In this document: positions 26,111-35,049 of the stretch, piece by piece
Layout: each line of letters starts with the position of its first letter
Numbering within the stretch: the first letter of the stretch is position 1
Origin: Devosia sp.
GTDB taxonomy: Bacteria > Pseudomonadota > Alphaproteobacteria > Rhizobiales > Devosiaceae
Direction of reading: 5' to 3'
NCBI RefSeq assembly: GCF_017744655.1
Contig: NZ_JAGIAW010000001.1
Location: forward strand, 186,001 to 250,000
DNA length: 64,000 bases
Translations under genes and position numbers: made by a program
The notes under the pieces: generated by a model
The model's database searches: none
What the model saw: only the letters and a program-made list of their open reading frames with translations
Told to the model about the DNA's origin: nothing

Positions 26111-27871
26111 ATGGCTCAGGCCAATGACGACAAGGATGCAGTGCTGGCGGCGCTGGATCGTCTGACGGCGTGGTCGGAAATGGCCAGGTCGCCCCAACTC
26201 ACGCGTTTTCTCGACTACATCGTCCGCAAGCGACTCGACGGCGATACGCAATCGATCAAGGCCTATTCCATCGCCGTCGATGTGTTCGGCCGGCCAACGG
26301 ACTTCGATCCGCAGAGCGATCCGATCGTCCGTGTGCAGGCACGGCGTTTGCGGGCCTTGCTGGATCAATATTATCGCGGGCCCGGCGCGCAGGAGCGGTT
26401 GCAGATCGTCTTGCCGATCGGACGCTATGTGCCTGATTTCCTGGAGACGGACGGCACTCTGCCGCCACCTTCCAGCCAGACTGCTCAGCGGTTCGTCGAT
26501 GCCGATATCGATGCCGTTCCGGACGCAACGGCGCCGCGCGGCCATGTCACCGTGTCCTGGCTGGTGCTGCTGGTCATTGCCATTGGCGCTGCGGCCCTCG
26601 CCTATTCGCTTTCCACCTGGGGACCAAGGCAGGAGCAGCGGGCGACGCAGAACGGCATCATGCAACAGCCGAGCCTGCGGGTGATGGAGTTTCAGAACCT
26701 CACCGACGACCCTTCGATCACCGCTGCCGTTTCGGGTCTGGCCATCGAATTGGTCGACCGGCTGCAGCCGCTGAATTTTCTCAGCGTCGACTATGGCGGT
26801 CGCGGGGAGGTAAATTCGGGGCCCGTTCAGGCGGACGGATATCTGCTCACCGGCATCGTTCGGCGTGACCCGGGAGCGCCGGCCAATTTACAGTACAGCG
26901 TCGTCCTTACCGACCTTTCGAGCAATAGCGTGGTCTGGAATCGGTCATTGATTCTGACGGAACAGCAATTATCCGATCCCGGACGAATCGATCGGCTCTC
27001 CATCGACATCCTGGCGGTGCTGGGCAATCCGCGGGGGCCGCTGCATACGCGGGCACGCCAATATCTCAGCCAGAACCCGCTCGTGGGTGGCGAAAATCTC
27101 TATCTCTGCCGGCTGCTCTTTACGATGTATCGCGAGAGTTCGACGCTCGGCGCGGCCGAACGCGCCAGGTCCTGCTATGCGGCGCTGCCGGAAAGCGATC
27201 AGAAAACGGGTATCGCGCTTGCCGCGGTTGCCAGTCTGACTGCCGAGGGGACGGATAGCGGCAGGCCGTCGCCCACGGCGCAACTCGACCGATACCGAGT
27301 CGCCAACGAAATGCTTAGTGAGGCCGTGCGCATCCTGCCGACAAGCAGCTTTGTCTGGGAACAGCGCGCGCGCCTCCATGAAGTGCTTGGGGAACATGGC
27401 CTAGCTGAGGCTGCCTATGGTACGGCGCTGCAATCCAATCCGTCCAATATGGATGCGCTTGCTGCGCATGCCCGGCATATGGCGTTCATGGGCCAGCTCG
27501 ACCAGGCTGTTCCCTTGGCGCAAAGGGCACTTGATGCCTATACGATCATTCCGGACTGGTATTATGGCGTGCCCACACTCCTCGCCATTCGGGAGCGTGA
27601 TTTCGGCAAGGCGGCGCGCTATGCCGATATTTATGCGCGGGCCGACCGAGAAATGGGACCGGTCCTCGCCATTCTCGCTGCCGAGGGGGCGGGCGACGAT
27701 GCGCAGGTGGCGCGACAATTGCCGCGCGTTCTCGATGTGCCCACTTTCCGTAGTGTCGGGATTGTGACGCAGCTCCGGCGGCGTATCACCGATACCGCCC
27801 TGCTCGATCGCATCCGCGTGGCGCTGACGGATGCCGGCGTGCCGCCGCTGTCGCTGGTGACGGCCTATTAG
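26111..27871 (+). CDS. Membrane-anchored regulator-like protein with TPR-rich C-terminus
   Basis: 586 residues. The first ~115 residues are a conserved cytoplasmic domain (LTRFLDYIVRKRLDG, AYSIAVDVFGR, DPIVRVQARRLRALLDQYY, VLPIGRYVPDF), found in many alphaproteobacterial proteins loosely annotated as adenylate-cyclase-like or TPR regulators. I see no cyclase catalytic domain. One membrane span follows at about 149-169, then a TolB/FlgO-like region (SLRVMEFQNLTDDPS) and TPR-like helical repeats from ~330 on. So it appears to be a one-span protein with a DNA- or protein-binding cytoplasmic head and a periplasmic tail. Its role is unknown. Confidence 0.75.
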   Translation: MAQANDDKDAVLAALDRLTAWSEMARSPQLTRFLDYIVRKRLDGDTQSIKAYSIAVDVFGRPTDFDPQSDPIVRVQARRLRALLDQYYRGPGAQERLQIVLPIGRYVPDFLETDGTLPPPSSQTAQRFVDADIDAVPDATAPRGHVTVSWLVLLVIAIGAAALAYSLSTWGPRQEQRATQNGIMQQPSLRVMEFQNLTDDPSITAAVSGLAIELVDRLQPLNFLSVDYGGRGEVNSGPVQADGYLLTGIVRRDPGAPANLQYSVVLTDLSSNSVVWNRSLILTEQQLSDPGRIDRLSIDILAVLGNPRGPLHTRARQYLSQNPLVGGENLYLCRLLFTMYRESSTLGAAERARSCYAALPESDQKTGIALAAVASLTAEGTDSGRPSPTAQLDRYRVANEMLSEAVRILPTSSFVWEQRARLHEVLGEHGLAEAAYGTALQSNPSNMDALAAHARHMAFMGQLDQAVPLAQRALDAYTIIPDWYYGVPTLLAIRERDFGKAARYADIYARADREMGPVLAILAAEGAGDDAQVARQLPRVLDVPTFRSVGIVTQLRRRITDTALLDRIRVALTDAGVPPLSLVTAY

Positions 27872-27874
27872 CGC

Positions 27875-28207
27875 TTAGTGAGCGCTCGATTGGCTGAAGA
27901 GATTGATCACCAACACGCCTGCCAGAATGAGGCCGATGCCGATCAGCGCCGGCAGGTCGAGCGTCTGGCCATAGGCGAAAAAGGCGATGATCGAGACGAG
28001 GATGATGCCAACGCCGGACCAGATGGCATAGCCGATGCCGACGGGAATAGTCTGCAGGGCCAGCGAGAAGAAGTAGAAGGTCACGCAGTATCCCACCACC
28101 ACGACGATGGAGGGCACAAGCTGGGTGAAGCCGGCCGAGGCGCGCAGGAACGAGGTGGCGATCACCTCGCCGACGATGGCAATGGCGAGATAGGCGGCGC
28201 CGTTCAT
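27875..28207 (-). CDS. SMR-family multidrug/quaternary-ammonium exporter (EmrE-like)
   Basis: 110 residues with four membrane segments, the size of small multidrug resistance proteins. The essential glutamate is Glu14 (AIVGEVIATSFLR), followed by YAIWSGVGI, the family motif of the third segment. It works as a dimer exchanging cations for protons. Its ATG overlaps the stop of murD2 by a few bases, so it is read from the same message, which is not an expected partnership; I regard it as a co-transcribed passenger unless shown otherwise. Confidence 0.9.
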   Translation of the reverse strand: MNGAAYLAIAIVGEVIATSFLRASAGFTQLVPSIVVVVGYCVTFYFFSLALQTIPVGIGYAIWSGVGIILVSIIAFFAYGQTLDLPALIGIGLILAGVLVINLFSQSSAH

Positions 28208-29505
28208 GATTGTGCGTCCGAAAAATGAGTGCGGCAGAGTTCGATGAAGCGCTGGCCGCGTTCTTCAAAATTCTTGAACTGGTTATACGACGGAGCACCC
28301 GGCGACAGGATGACAGTGTCGAATTTTTCACGCTTGTTTTTCAGCGTGACCACGGCTGTTTCGAGGTCAGGCACTTCCGTCACATCGATATCCGGAGCCG
28401 CCTTGCGGGTTGCCGCTGCCAGTCGCTCGCCGGTCACAGGCAGGGTGACCATCGCAGTGACGCCGCGTTGGGCGAGAAGCGTTGAGAGTTCGGCGTAGTC
28501 CTGCTCGCGCTCATGGCCGCCGGCGATCAGGGCGATACGGCGGCCGGGATAGGCGGCGAGGGCTGCTTTGGTGGCTTCGGGTGTTGTCGAGATGGAATCG
28601 TTGACAACGGTCACGTTGCCAACGCGATGCTCCTCAAGCCTGTGGGGCAGGGGGCGGAAGGCGGCGATGCCGGCGAGAACGCCGTCCATGGTCGCGCCGA
28701 CGGCGAGGGAGATTTCGGCGGCAAGAATGGCGTTGTCGAGATTGTGCGCCCCCTTGAGCCGCGAGCGGGACACGGCGCCTTCGAGGGCAATGGCCTGTTC
28801 GTCTGACAGCGGCTGTACCAGGCGGCGGTGGTCACGAACTGCTTTCGCAACGCGCGCATTGCTGGCGGCGGCGTGGCCGAGTGCGACGGCGAAGCTGCCA
28901 TCGCGGTCGACCAGATGCAGCTTGTCGTCGTAGTAGCGCTCGACCGAGCCGTGCCAATCGACATGCTCGGGATAGAGATTGGTGATCGCGGCGACATCGG
29001 GGATGAAGCTCATATCGGCCGTCTGGTAGCTCGAAAGCTCGAAGACGACGATTGCGTGCTTGTCGGCGATTTCGAGGGGGGCAAGGCCGACGTTACCAGC
29101 GAGGCCTGCATCGAGGCCGGACCGCGCCAGCATCAGGTGGACCAGCGTCGCGGTGGTCGATTTGCCTTTGGTGCCGGAAATGGCAATGACTGTACGATCC
29201 TGCCGATAGGTCGCGCCCCAGAGATTGAGGTTCGAGGTCACGGCTATGCCGGCCTCGGCGGCGGTGGCGAAGATCGGCTTGTAGCGTGAGACGCCGGGGC
29301 TTTTCACGATGGTGCCGAAGCGGCGCCCGGCGATAGCCGCGGGAAGATCGGATGCCGCGATGGTTTCTGTCTCCGGTATGTCCGCTGTGCCCGAGTCCAC
29401 CGTCACAAAAACCTGCAGATCGGGCTGGATGCGCTTCAGGAATTGCCGAGTGGATTTGGCTTCGCGCCCGGCGCCGTAGAGCAGGACCGGTTCGTCAAAC
29501 CGCAT
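28204..29505 (-). CDS. murD2: MurD2: UDP-MurNAc-L-alanine--L-glutamate ligase
   Basis: 433 residues, a Mur ligase of the MurD type: ATP loop ISGTKGKSTTA (GTKGKST at 111-117), VFELSSYQ, and ITNLYPEHVDWHGS. It differs from housekeeping MurD and sits directly behind murL, overlapping it by 11 bases. In Xanthomonas a MurD2/MurL pair adds L-glutamate to UDP-MurNAc-L-Ala and then epimerises it to the D form. I assign L-glutamate specificity from this pairing, not from a diagnostic residue. The normal dcw-cluster MurD would be elsewhere and is not in the window. Confidence 0.85.
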   Translation of the reverse strand: MRFDEPVLLYGAGREAKSTRQFLKRIQPDLQVFVTVDSGTADIPETETIAASDLPAAIAGRRFGTIVKSPGVSRYKPIFATAAEAGIAVTSNLNLWGATYRQDRTVIAISGTKGKSTTATLVHLMLARSGLDAGLAGNVGLAPLEIADKHAIVVFELSSYQTADMSFIPDVAAITNLYPEHVDWHGSVERYYDDKLHLVDRDGSFAVALGHAAASNARVAKAVRDHRRLVQPLSDEQAIALEGAVSRSRLKGAHNLDNAILAAEISLAVGATMDGVLAGIAAFRPLPHRLEEHRVGNVTVVNDSISTTPEATKAALAAYPGRRIALIAGGHEREQDYAELSTLLAQRGVTAMVTLPVTGERLAAATRKAAPDIDVTEVPDLETAVVTLKNKREKFDTVILSPGAPSYNQFKNFEERGQRFIELCRTHFSDAQS

Positions 29506-30826
29506 AAGCGGCCACCTTGGCGGCTAGCGCCGGGGGGATGTGATGGTCGTGGCTATCGGTCAGGCATTCGGCCATGGCGAGTTGCAGCCGCTCCTCGCCA
29601 TATTGTGCGAAAAGGTCGGCCTTCACCGACTTCACGATTGCGTCCTGATGCCAATCTGCATGGCGGGTCAGGGTATAGAAGCAAGCGGCGGCTTCGAGAA
29701 TTTCGCCGACGCATTCCCAGGGCTTCTGTCCGGCCAGGCCCGACAGTTCGCGGAAAGAGCGTTCATTGTCAGGCACATCGAGGAGGTTCTTGCCGAAGAT
29801 TTTCAGCAATCGATCCTTGGCCATGAAGGGGGCGAAGATCAGGAAGACAAAGTGACATTTCGGACATTCGCCGCACCAGAGCGGGCCGTCATTGCCGGTG
29901 AGGCGGAAATTGCGATTGCAGCTCGAAAATACCGCGTCGAAGCGCTCGCCCTGGGTGAAGAGCGAGGCGATACGGGCTTCCGAGTACGGGCGGAGTAGCG
30001 AGAAGTATTTGAGGGCACCGCCAGTGGCATTGCCCAGGATGTCGGCGATCAAGAGTTCGAAGCCAAGCGATTTCGAATATTGGTGATTGGTCTCGCGGCC
30101 GTCGAATTCGATATTGCCTTCGCTCGCCGAGCGCTCGTTGCTGAGCACGATCTGGTCGTAGCCATAGAGCAGGGCGCAGAGCGAGGCGATCATGGAATTG
30201 ATCGCCGTCGATGGGACGTGGCCGTTGTAGTAGCCGGGCTCCTTGCCAAGGCGGATCATTTCGGCATCAAGCTTGCGCATGACATAGACCGGCCGGCGGC
30301 CGATGGCTTCCACCGAGGTGATGATTGGGCCTTTGGGATTGACGGCAAAGGGGGTGAAGTCGACGCCGATATGGCTCAGCAGTTCGACGCTGACGAGGGA
30401 ATCCTTGCCGCCGCCGATGGGGAGCAGCGTGCGTTCCTGCAATTGCGGCGCTGGTTTGCGCGAGACAGGATCTTCGCCCGTGCTTAGCTTCAGGCGGCCG
30501 AAGCGCGCGAGATTGTTGCGGGCGTAGAATTCGCCGAGGCCATTTTCATATACGTCGATGACGAAGGCGCGTTCGGCTTCGGTCAGCTTGATGTCGGGGG
30601 CCGTGATGTCGAAGGGCGCGCGCAACTTGAAGTAGCTGACGCCGAGGACGAAGGCGGTCAGGTCGAGCAGCTTGGCAAAGGCAGGGCTCTGCGTCAATTC
30701 TGTCTTGGCGCCCTTGGGCAGGTCCAGAATTTCGGTGAATCCCAGATCGCCCAGACGATAGGCGAAGCGAGCCTCGCCAGTGGTCGGGTCAAAACTCGGC
30801 GGCAGGATGGAAAAGGATTCGGTCAC
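29495..30826 (-). CDS. murL: MurL: UDP-MurNAc-L-Ala-L-Glu epimerase
   Basis: 443 residues from GTG at 30826; the frame continues upstream but the residues before this point have no family character and run into the neighbouring gene. It matches MurL, the ATP-dependent enzyme that inverts the terminal L-glutamate after MurD2 has added it, giving the D-glutamate of peptidoglycan without glutamate racemase. Visible features are an ATP-pyrophosphatase-like loop IGGGKDSLVSVELL at about 137-150 and a cysteine cluster WCGECPKCHF in the C-terminal third. It overlaps murD2 by 11 bases, indicating coupled translation. Confidence 0.88.
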   Translation of the reverse strand: MTESFSILPPSFDPTTGEARFAYRLGDLGFTEILDLPKGAKTELTQSPAFAKLLDLTAFVLGVSYFKLRAPFDITAPDIKLTEAERAFVIDVYENGLGEFYARNNLARFGRLKLSTGEDPVSRKPAPQLQERTLLPIGGGKDSLVSVELLSHIGVDFTPFAVNPKGPIITSVEAIGRRPVYVMRKLDAEMIRLGKEPGYYNGHVPSTAINSMIASLCALLYGYDQIVLSNERSASEGNIEFDGRETNHQYSKSLGFELLIADILGNATGGALKYFSLLRPYSEARIASLFTQGERFDAVFSSCNRNFRLTGNDGPLWCGECPKCHFVFLIFAPFMAKDRLLKIFGKNLLDVPDNERSFRELSGLAGQKPWECVGEILEAAACFYTLTRHADWHQDAIVKSVKADLFAQYGEERLQLAMAECLTDSHDHHIPPALAAKVAAYAV

Positions 30827-30906
30827 GGGCAACTCACGCGGCTTTGCATCATCATATAGGTGATTTGCGGCGATGGCGGGAGTGGGGCGAAAAGTGCTGC
30901 TGATGT

Positions 30907-31797
30907 TTAGTAGATGCGCATCTGCATGCGCATGACGATGTCGCTGCCGATGCGTTGAAAGCCATATTCGCGCATGGTGCACGACCAGCCGTTGCCGTTC
31001 TTCTCGATGCGGAAGAGGTTATAGCGGGCCGGATCGTCCAGTGTGCCGCCCTGCGCGGCGCTGGCTGCGGCGACGCCGATGACGGGCACTTCGTGATCCA
31101 GCCCGGGAATGTGGTGGATCGAGGAGCGGTGCGTATGGCCGTGGAGGATCATTTCGGCGCCGCGATTGGCGATGACCTGGCGGAAGATGCGGTGACCTTT
31201 TAGGCCGAAGGAAGGGTGCTGTAACTCGGCATTGGGCGGATGATGAATCAGCACCACGCGGAAGTAGCCTGCATCGCCGAGGAGTTTCAACATGCGATCG
31301 AGCCGTGCGGCCTGTTTTTCCTCAAAACGCCCGATGGCGAAGAAGGGGGCGGTGGGCACAGCGCTTGAGCAGGAAATGATGGCGACGTCGCCGACGCGGC
31401 GGACGAAGGGGAAGGTGGCGCCTTCAAGGGTTTCGCCCTTGAGATAGTCGCCCCACATGTCGCAGGCCATTTCGAGCGCGCCCGGGACATAGGCGTCGTG
31501 ATTGCCGGGGCACACAGCGGTACGTTCGCTATCGCCGAGATCCTGCAGCCATTTTCCGGCACGGCGGATTTCGGAGGGCAAGGCAAGATTGGTGAGATCG
31601 CCGGTGACGGCGGTGAAATCGGCCTTCTGCTCTTGCATATGCGCGACGAGGCGCGTCAGCGTTTCGGAGTTGAGTTCGCCGTGGCGCTTCAGTTTCCAGT
31701 TGAGGTAGCCGGTCACGCGCTTGCCGACGAGATCACTGAGAGCCACCTCCGGCATGGGCGAGAGGTGAATATCCGATATGTGCGCAAGCGTTGTCAT
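30907..31797 (-). CDS. Calcineurin-like metallophosphoesterase
   Basis: 296 residues with the full two-metal site: SDIHLSP (Asp-x-His), GDLTN, GNHDAY, LIHHPP and LHGHTH. The fold is that of class III cyclic-nucleotide phosphodiesterase-like and related enzymes; the substrate could be a cyclic nucleotide, a phosphodiester or a lipid-linked phosphate such as the UDP-diacylglucosamine cleaved by LpxH relatives. There is no signal peptide. It is the first gene of the minus-strand run that continues after 80 bases with murL, murD2 and the SMR exporter, which may mean an envelope role. Confidence 0.88.
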   Translation of the reverse strand: MTTLAHISDIHLSPMPEVALSDLVGKRVTGYLNWKLKRHGELNSETLTRLVAHMQEQKADFTAVTGDLTNLALPSEIRRAGKWLQDLGDSERTAVCPGNHDAYVPGALEMACDMWGDYLKGETLEGATFPFVRRVGDVAIISCSSAVPTAPFFAIGRFEEKQAARLDRMLKLLGDAGYFRVVLIHHPPNAELQHPSFGLKGHRIFRQVIANRGAEMILHGHTHRSSIHHIPGLDHEVPVIGVAAASAAQGGTLDDPARYNLFRIEKNGNGWSCTMREYGFQRIGSDIVMRMQMRIY

Positions 31798-32010
31798 CGG
31801 GAGGGGTTTTGCCAGAAGCTTCCGCGCAGGGAAACGGTCAATCGACCGCGGTCGTCGGATTTTCCGGGCAAAATCTGGTGACCGGACAGGAACGGGTTGG
31901 CTTCAAACGCGTGAAAAGGGGCTTGGCCGCATTGGGAAAGCGCGAAATGCGCTATCGACTTTTGCGCAGGAAACGCTACCCCTGCGGCAAGTTCGACGGA
32001 GAAGCCAGTC

Positions 32011-32484
32011 ATGATGAACCGATTCCAGCGCGTGCGCGCCAAGGTGTTTCTCACCATTATCGGGATCATACGCCACATGACGATCGGCACGCGCGTCATG
32101 CTGGTCGATGGGAACAAGGTTTATCTCATCCGCCACACCCTTATTCCGGGCTGGCAATTCCCTGGTGGCGGGATCGAGCCGGGCGAGACGGCAGAGGCTT
32201 CCGGTGCACGGGAGACGCTGGAGGAAACTGGGCACCGCGTGACGGGACCCATGGAGCTTTTTGGCGTCTACCACAATTCCAGTTCGGTCACGAACCGCGA
32301 CCATGTGCTCTTTTATGTGGCGCGGTCGCACGAGTTCGTCTTCGTGCGAAAGAAGGATCACGAGATCGCCGAGGGCGGCTGGTTCGAGATCACCAAGCTG
32401 CCCGAAGGCGTGACCCCCGCGACGTCCCAGCGCATCGACGAAGTGTTCGACGGTGCGCCCAAGCGGGACGTCTGGGGGTACTGA
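32011..32484 (+). CDS. NUDIX hydrolase
   Basis: 157 residues. The NUDIX box is complete, running from GGGIEPGETAE to RETLEETGH at about residues 47-70, with the catalytic REXXEE glutamates. GWQFPGG precedes it. The enzyme should hydrolyse a nucleoside diphosphate linked to another moiety; the substrate is not predictable from the box. GGAGAAG stands before a double ATG (32011 and 32014), so the exact start is uncertain by one codon. It is convergent with the hydroquinone reductase gene, with 3 bases between the stops. Confidence 0.88.
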   Translation: MMNRFQRVRAKVFLTIIGIIRHMTIGTRVMLVDGNKVYLIRHTLIPGWQFPGGGIEPGETAEASGARETLEETGHRVTGPMELFGVYHNSSSVTNRDHVLFYVARSHEFVFVRKKDHEIAEGGWFEITKLPEGVTPATSQRIDEVFDGAPKRDVWGY

Positions 32485-32487
32485 GCG

Positions 32488-33447
32488 TCAGTCGAGGAAC
32501 GACAGTTGCGGGCCAATCGGCACGATGCGGTGCGGATTGATGGTGATGTGGCTCCAATAGTAGTGCGTCTGGATGTGGCCGATATCGACCGTTTCCTTGA
32601 CACCGGGGACTTCGTAGAGCGCCTTCAGGTAGTGCGACAGGTTCGGATAGTCGGCGATCTGCCAGCGGTTGCACTTGAAGTGGCCGAAATAGACGGCGTC
32701 GAAGCGCACCAGTGTGGTGAAGAGGCGCCAGTCGGCCTCGGTAATGGTGTCGCCGGTCAGATAGGCGTTTTCGCTGAGTAGCTCTTCGGCCCAGTCGAGC
32801 GCATCGAAGAGCTTGTTGGCAGCTTCTTCATAGGCGGCCTGGGTTGTAGCGAAGCCGGCCTTGTAGACGCCGTTGTTGATGTCGTCATAGACGCGGGCGT
32901 TGATCGCATCGATCGGTTCCCGCAGCGCTTCGGGATAGTAGTCGTCCGTGTTGCCAGTCAGCTCGTTAAAGGCCGTGTTGAACATGCGGATGATTTCCGC
33001 ACTTTCATTGGACACGATGGTGTTGGTCTTCTTGTCCCAGAGCACGGGAACGGTAACGCGGCCGGTATAGTCGGGCTTGGCAGCTGTATAGACCTGGTGA
33101 AGAAAATCCTTGCCGAGCAGGGTGTCGCCTGTCGAGCCTTCGTCGGTCTTGAAACTCCAGCCGGTTTCGTCGGGCATTTTGGGCGAGACGATGGAGACTG
33201 AGATCAGGCTTTCCAGTTCCTTGAGCTTGCGGAAGATCAGGGTGCGGTGCGCCCAGGGACAGGCCAGCGAGACATAGAGATGGTAACGGCCGGCTTCAGC
33301 GGCATAGCCGCCTTCGCCCGTAGGGCCGGGGCTGCCGTCAGCGGTGATCCAGTTGCGGAAGCCGGACTGCGAGCGGACGAATTTTCCGCCGGTCTTGCTG
33401 GTGTCGTACCACTTGTCCGACCATTTGCCGTCGATCAATTGTCCCAT
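32488..33447 (-). CDS. yqjG: Glutathionyl-hydroquinone reductase (YqjG/ECM4 family)
   Basis: 319 residues from ATG at 33447, with GAGGA before it; an open extension upstream lacks family sequence. It is an omega/xi-class glutathione transferase that reduces glutathionyl-hydroquinones. The catalytic motif SLACPWAHRT is intact with its nucleophilic cysteine, and the C-terminal all-helical domain (LDWAEELLSENAYLTGDTITEADWR in parts) matches ECM4. It acts in the cytosol on quinone adducts formed under oxidative stress or aromatic breakdown. Confidence 0.93.
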   Translation of the reverse strand: MGQLIDGKWSDKWYDTSKTGGKFVRSQSGFRNWITADGSPGPTGEGGYAAEAGRYHLYVSLACPWAHRTLIFRKLKELESLISVSIVSPKMPDETGWSFKTDEGSTGDTLLGKDFLHQVYTAAKPDYTGRVTVPVLWDKKTNTIVSNESAEIIRMFNTAFNELTGNTDDYYPEALREPIDAINARVYDDINNGVYKAGFATTQAAYEEAANKLFDALDWAEELLSENAYLTGDTITEADWRLFTTLVRFDAVYFGHFKCNRWQIADYPNLSHYLKALYEVPGVKETVDIGHIQTHYYWSHITINPHRIVPIGPQLSFLD

Positions 33448-33801
33448 CTTTGGTCCTCTTTCGTCATCTTGCTGTCGGCATTGCCTGCTCTGTTGGGGCA
33501 TCCGGTTTCTGTTGTCGACAAACTTAGTTGTCGCAATGGGAAGCGATAAGGCACTTCGGGCGCAACAATGCGTTGTGCAATTTGGATACACCGATCCATT
33601 CACTGGAGGAATTTCAGCCATGACGCCGATATTCCCATTTACGGGAACCCATGCTGGTGCTAATGCGGATTCAGACGTGGAGGCGTCCAGGATGGTGAAG
33701 GTTTTGCAGATGTTCCGACGACCCTAGTTGGTCGTTCTTCGCGCGGTGCCCTTGGGGTGGCCGCATGCTCATTTGCACATAATCTTTCCCTGGATAGACC
33801 C
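33448..33801. other. Gene-poor stretch upstream of yqjG and the acetyltransferase
   Basis: 354 bases between divergent genes. It must hold both promoters. The only coding candidate is a 35-codon frame at 33620-33727, listed separately. I see no long inverted repeat or RNA-gene landmark here. Confidence 0.5.
33620..33727 (+). CDS. Possible 35-residue small protein or leader peptide
   Basis: ATG at 33620 has GGAGGAA 8-9 bases upstream, one of the better ribosome binding sites in this part, and reads MTPIFPFTGTHAGANADSD, then VEASRMVKVLQMFRRP to TAG at 33727. There are no membrane spans and no family I recognise. It ends 74 bases before the acetyltransferase start in the same direction. It may be a real small gene, a leader peptide, or chance. 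Confidence 0.3.
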   Translation: MTPIFPFTGTHAGANADSDVEASRMVKVLQMFRRP

Positions 33802-34350
33802 ATGACCACGCTCGTTGCGGCTGAGGCCGTCGCTACCCCTCTTTCTGGCCAGCCTGTCGTTCGGCCTGCTACCCCTGCCGATGATGCATTTGTCGAAGAC
33901 CTGCAGGCGATTGCCTTTGGTCCCGGCCGGTTTGCACGTACGGCGTTCCGGGTGCGCGAGCGGTTCCCGATCGATCCCAGCCTAAGCCTGATTTCGGAAG
34001 TCGATGGCACTCCGTCGGGTTCGGTGTGGATGACCCCGATCAGCGTCGGCGGCATGAAGGGTTATCTCCTCGGGCCGCTGGCGACGCATCCGAATTTCCG
34101 CAAGCGTGGCGCTGGTAAGCTGCTCGCGCGGGAAGTCAGTAAGCGGGCTCTGGCGCGGGGCGAAGGTCATTTCGTGCTGCTCGTTGGCGATCAGGACTAT
34201 TATTGCCCACTTGGCTGGGTGCCGACCACGCCGGGCAATATACAGTTCCCTGGCCCGGTGGATACGAGCCGCGTGCTGCTGCTGGCCGATGATCCGGAAC
34301 TGGCCAAGACGCTGACCGGTTCGATTGCCGCTTTTGAGGCCGGCGTCTAA
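33802..34350 (+). CDS. GNAT-family N-acetyltransferase (YhbS-like)
   Basis: 182 residues from ATG at 33802; an in-frame ATG at 33757 would add 15 residues without family match. The acetyl-CoA-binding motif is at LLGPLATHPNFRKRGAGKLL, with the QxxGxG/A-like element in FRKRGAGK. GDQDYYCPLGWVP matches YhbS-like proteins. It should transfer an acetyl group to a small molecule or a protein amine; the acceptor is unknown. The CoA-pyrophosphatase gene follows about 54 bases later, and the cca gene after that. Confidence 0.85.
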   Translation: MTTLVAAEAVATPLSGQPVVRPATPADDAFVEDLQAIAFGPGRFARTAFRVRERFPIDPSLSLISEVDGTPSGSVWMTPISVGGMKGYLLGPLATHPNFRKRGAGKLLAREVSKRALARGEGHFVLLVGDQDYYCPLGWVPTTPGNIQFPGPVDTSRVLLLADDPELAKTLTGSIAAFEAGV

Positions 34351-34404
34351 AGGCGATCAAAACGGGTGCATCGGGGCAGGGGCTCGCATAAACTCCTGCC
34401 CGAG

Positions 34405-35049
34405 ATGCTGAATCATCCGGACGCTCCCTTGCCCTTCGATACGCCTATCGCCGAGCTGCTTTCTGGCCGCTTGCTGGTTTCTCCGCCGGCCTTGCCGGTC
34501 GGCGATGAACTCATACCCGACTGGGCGCCGCTCGAGCCGTTTTCACGGCCGCCGACGCCCGCTGCGGTGCTGATCGGCCTTGTACGCCGGCCTGAGGGTC
34601 ATACTATTCTCTACACCGAGCGCTCGCCTGACCTACGCTCGCATTCCGGCCAAGTGGCTTTTCCTGGTGGCAAGATTGACGCCGCAGATGCGCATGCGGG
34701 CGCTGCAGCTTTGCGCGAAGCCAATGAGGAAGTCGGGCTTGAGCCGGCCGAAGCCAGTATTCTGGGCTATATGGAGCCGTATTTTACCGGCAGCAATTAC
34801 CTGATCACCCCTGTTATCGCCGAGGTGCTGCCGAGCGGACCTTTTGTGCCCAATCCCGGCGAAGTGCATTCGGTTTTCGAAGTTCCGCTCAAGCGCATCC
34901 TTGATTCTGCCAGCTATGGGCGTTTTCGCATCAAGCGCGCCGGCAAGGAGCACTCGACCTGGCAGATCGACCATGATGGCCACACGATCTGGGGCATCAC
35001 TGCCAATCTCACCCGAAAATTCCGTGACCTTATTTTGGGTGAAGCATGA
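34405..35049 (+). CDS. CoA pyrophosphatase, NUDIX family
   Basis: 214 residues from ATG at 34405, chosen over 34366 because family members start close to this point; neither has a clear ribosome binding site. The CoA-specific signature LRSHSGQVAFPGG stands before a NUDIX box (GGKIDAADAHAG, ALREANEEVGLEP), which is the UPF0035 pattern of NUDT7/YeaB enzymes that cleave CoA to phosphopantetheine and 3',5'-ADP. The stop overlaps the cca start (ATGA), so the two are coupled. Confidence 0.9.
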   Translation: MLNHPDAPLPFDTPIAELLSGRLLVSPPALPVGDELIPDWAPLEPFSRPPTPAAVLIGLVRRPEGHTILYTERSPDLRSHSGQVAFPGGKIDAADAHAGAAALREANEEVGLEPAEASILGYMEPYFTGSNYLITPVIAEVLPSGPFVPNPGEVHSVFEVPLKRILDSASYGRFRIKRAGKEHSTWQIDHDGHTIWGITANLTRKFRDLILGEA

